Shown: positions 62,413-64,000 of the stretch, one piece after another
Layout of the letters: the number at the start of each line of letters is the position of its first letter
Position numbering within the stretch: the first letter of the stretch is position 1
Origin: Rhizobium sp. AAP43
Lineage (GTDB): Bacteria; Pseudomonadota; Alphaproteobacteria; Rhizobiales; Rhizobiaceae
Assembly: GCF_001296045.1 (NCBI RefSeq)
Contig: NZ_LJHS01000019.1
Span: 62,001 to 126,000 of the forward strand
Direction of reading: 5' to 3'
DNA length: 64,000 nt
Position numbers and translations under genes: made by a program
Notes under the pieces: model-generated
What the model saw: the letters and a program-made list of their open reading frames with translations, nothing else
Told to the model about the DNA's origin: nothing
The model's database searches: none

Positions 62413-63747
62413 TTAGCGCTCCCAGTCTTCCTTGTCAGTCGCCTTCTTGCTCCCGAGCTTGCGCTCGAGCTCGTCCGCCTGGCGGTCGGTCAGCCGCACA
62501 TCAAGGCTGACGCTGCCATCCTCGTGGTCCTCGCGACTGCTGACGACAGCATTGCCATAGAGCCAGGACACGACCGCCTGCTTGTCAGCGGGAACCATGA
62601 TCGTGGCCTCAGTCAAAACGCCTGAGAGCCGCTGCGAGATCGTCTCCAGCAGGACATCGACACCCTCGCCCGAAATCGCCGATACAGGCCGGACATTCTC
62701 TCGACCGGCAGCCTTTTGCAGGATGCCGTCATGATTGTCGGGATCAAGACGATCGATCTTGTTCCAGACCTCGATGATCCGCTCCGAGCGCTCCTTCTCG
62801 TCGATCCCGAGATCGTCGAGAATGCGCAGAACATCTGCGGACTGGGCGCCGTTATCAGGATCGGCCATATCACGCACATGCAGGATCAGATCGGCTTCCA
62901 GTACTTCTTCAAGCGTGGCGCGGAAGGCGGCGACAAGGTGCATTGGCAAGTCAGAAATAAAACCAACCGTATCCGACATGATGACGGTGCGGCCATGAGG
63001 CAGCTTCATTCGCCGAAGCGTTGGATCAAGCGTGGCGAACAGCATGTCTTCGGCCAGAACACCGGCACCGGTGATCCGGTTAAACAACGTCGACTTGCCC
63101 GCATTGGTATAACCGACCAGCGCGACAATCGGATGCGGCACCTTGCGCCGCTTGGCGCGGTGGAGCTGACGGGTGCGGACCACCTGCTCCAGCTCACGCT
63201 CCAACTTAATGATCTTGTCCTGCAGCTGCCGGCGGTCGGCTTCGATCTGGGTTTCACCCGGCCCGCCCATGAAACCAGCACCACCGCGCTGCCGTTCAAG
63301 GTGGGTCCAGGAGCGCACGAGGCGGCCCTTCTGGTAATTGAGGTGCGCGAGTTCGACCTGCAGCGTTCCTTCCTTGGTGGACGCCCGGCGGCCGAAGATT
63401 TCGAGGATGAGGCCCGTCCGGTCGATGACCTTGGCGTTCCAGGCCTTCTCCAAATTGCGCTGCTGAACCGGTGTCAGCGGATGATCGACAATGACGAGAC
63501 CCGCATCGTGCTCGTCAAGCAGCGCGGTTACCTCGGCGATCTTACCGGTGCCGAGAAGCGTCGCCGGCCTTGGCTGATTGACAGCCACGATCAGCCCCTG
63601 AACGATGGTGAGATCAATCGCTCTGGCAAGACCGATCGCCTCTTCGAGGCGCGCTTCGTTAGATCGTCCGGGAGCGGGCGGCGCTCCATCGGGCAGGCTC
63701 TGGGGCCTTGCCTGCTTGAGGACTGGGACGAGCACGAGGACACGCAT
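62413..63747 (-). CDS. hflX: GTPase HflX
   Basis: HflX is a ribosome-associated GTPase that splits stalled 70S ribosomes under stress. The 444-residue reading has the N-terminal HflX domain (VDHPLTPVQQRNLEKAWNAK, RASTKEGTLQVELAHLNYQK, GGAGFMGGPGETQIEADRRQ) and the G domain with P-loop ALVGYTNAGKSTLFNRITGA, switch II DTVGFISDLPMHLV and NKID (EVWNKIDRLD). The first ATG is at 63747, but the frame stays open upstream for at least 22 codons that look conserved in style (NESIIPEGEKHRDD) without any standard start. It follows hfq by about 70 bases; hfq-hflX is a common operon. Confidence 0.94.
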   Translation of the reverse strand: MRVLVLVPVLKQARPQSLPDGAPPAPGRSNEARLEEAIGLARAIDLTIVQGLIVAVNQPRPATLLGTGKIAEVTALLDEHDAGLVIVDHPLTPVQQRNLEKAWNAKVIDRTGLILEIFGRRASTKEGTLQVELAHLNYQKGRLVRSWTHLERQRGGAGFMGGPGETQIEADRRQLQDKIIKLERELEQVVRTRQLHRAKRRKVPHPIVALVGYTNAGKSTLFNRITGAGVLAEDMLFATLDPTLRRMKLPHGRTVIMSDTVGFISDLPMHLVAAFRATLEEVLEADLILHVRDMADPDNGAQSADVLRILDDLGIDEKERSERIIEVWNKIDRLDPDNHDGILQKAAGRENVRPVSAISGEGVDVLLETISQRLSGVLTEATIMVPADKQAVVSWLYGNAVVSSREDHEDGSVSLDVRLTDRQADELERKLGSKKATDKEDWER

Positions 63748-63814
63748 ATCATCCCGGTGCTTTTCGCCTTCCGGGATGATCGACTCATTCTTGGTATCGC
63801 GGGTTGTTATGATC

Positions 63815-64000
63815 TCAGTCCTGTGCGGAAGCGTTTTCGTCGTTCTCGAACATCGTCATCGGCTGGCCCGGCATGATGGTCGAGATGGCGTGCTTGTAGA
63901 CCAATTGCGAATGGCCGTCGCGACGAAGAAGAACGCAGAAATTGTCAAAGGAAGTTACGACACCTGTCAGCTTCACACCATTGATCAGAAAGATCGTGAG
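63815..64000 (-). CDS. hfq: RNA chaperone Hfq (3' part, cut by the window end)
   Basis: Reading the minus strand from 64000, the frame encodes [54 protein letters not shown] and ends ENASAQD before TGA at 63815. These are the Sm1 and Sm2 motifs of Hfq, including the YKHAIS signature whose KH residues bind RNA. About 61 residues are visible and the N-terminal 20 or so lie beyond the window. Hfq forms a hexamer that pairs small RNAs with mRNAs. It is upstream of hflX in the same direction. Confidence 0.95.
   Translation of the reverse strand, partial: LTIFLINGVKLTGVVTSFDNFCVLLRRDGHSQLVYKHAISTIMPGQPMTMFENDENASAQD

Overview
The window looks like core chromosome of an alphaproteobacterium of the order Rhizobiales, most likely family Rhizobiaceae (Rhizobium/Agrobacterium group). 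The evidence is a phosphatidylcholine synthase (Pcs), an IalB-family protein, a GTTC-N7-GTTC SOS box, GyrA with Ala at the Escherichia coli Ser83 position, TAXI-type periplasmic proteins, the cysG-DUF2849-cysI-DUF934 operon and hfq-hflX synteny. I see no transposase, prophage, CRISPR array or rRNA. There is one tRNA, tRNA-Lys(TTT). Genes are tightly packed on both strands and base composition looks even.

Layout. 0-5 kb: a DUF4864 protein, the queuosine pair tgt-queA, two cyclophilins (one cytoplasmic, one exported) and coaD. 4.5-5.3 kb: three tiny single-helix membrane proteins embedded in repeated GAAYGC/GCRTTC palindromes. 5.3-14 kb: gyrA, marC, ssb and uvrA (the last two divergent around an SOS box), a small conserved ORF and a DUF72 protein. 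14-19.6 kb: a Na/Pi cotransporter with a candidate Pho box, the NAD(P)HX repair enzyme, and glnB-glnA behind a sigma-54 type promoter. 19.7-24 kb: a four-gene unit with a membrane-anchored coiled-coil protein and three TAXI-family periplasmic binding protein paralogues, with no TRAP permease. 24-30 kb: hspQ, ialB, an orphan YejA-like peptide-binding protein, a FrnE-like DsbA protein, a DMT transporter and a GNAT acetyltransferase.

30-40 kb: mfd and sdhE divergent from recG, a DUF502 protein, then glmS and glmU (UDP-GlcNAc synthesis). 40-46.5 kb: a GntR regulator, a complete BMP-type nucleoside ABC transporter and pcs. 46.7-54 kb: a UbiH-type hydroxylase, an AEC carrier, CcdA, tRNA-Lys, a VanZ-like protein and a MacAB-like exporter. 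54-59 kb: ferredoxin-NADP reductase and the siroheme/sulfite reductase operon, which together form an assimilatory sulfite reduction module. 59-64 kb: a nucleoside deaminase, mazG, an FAD monooxygenase, a frameshifted membrane PH-like gene, hflX and the 3' part of hfq, which runs off the window.

The best candidates for something undescribed are the permease-less triple-TAXI operon (19760-23909) and the three-microprotein locus with repeated palindromes (4555-5241). Smaller oddities are a Tgt that has lost its zinc ligands, a UvrA lacking one zinc-finger cysteine, an HflX frame that stays open upstream of its first ATG, and the frameshifted gene at 61808-62390. All calls come from reading the sequence; no database search was possible.
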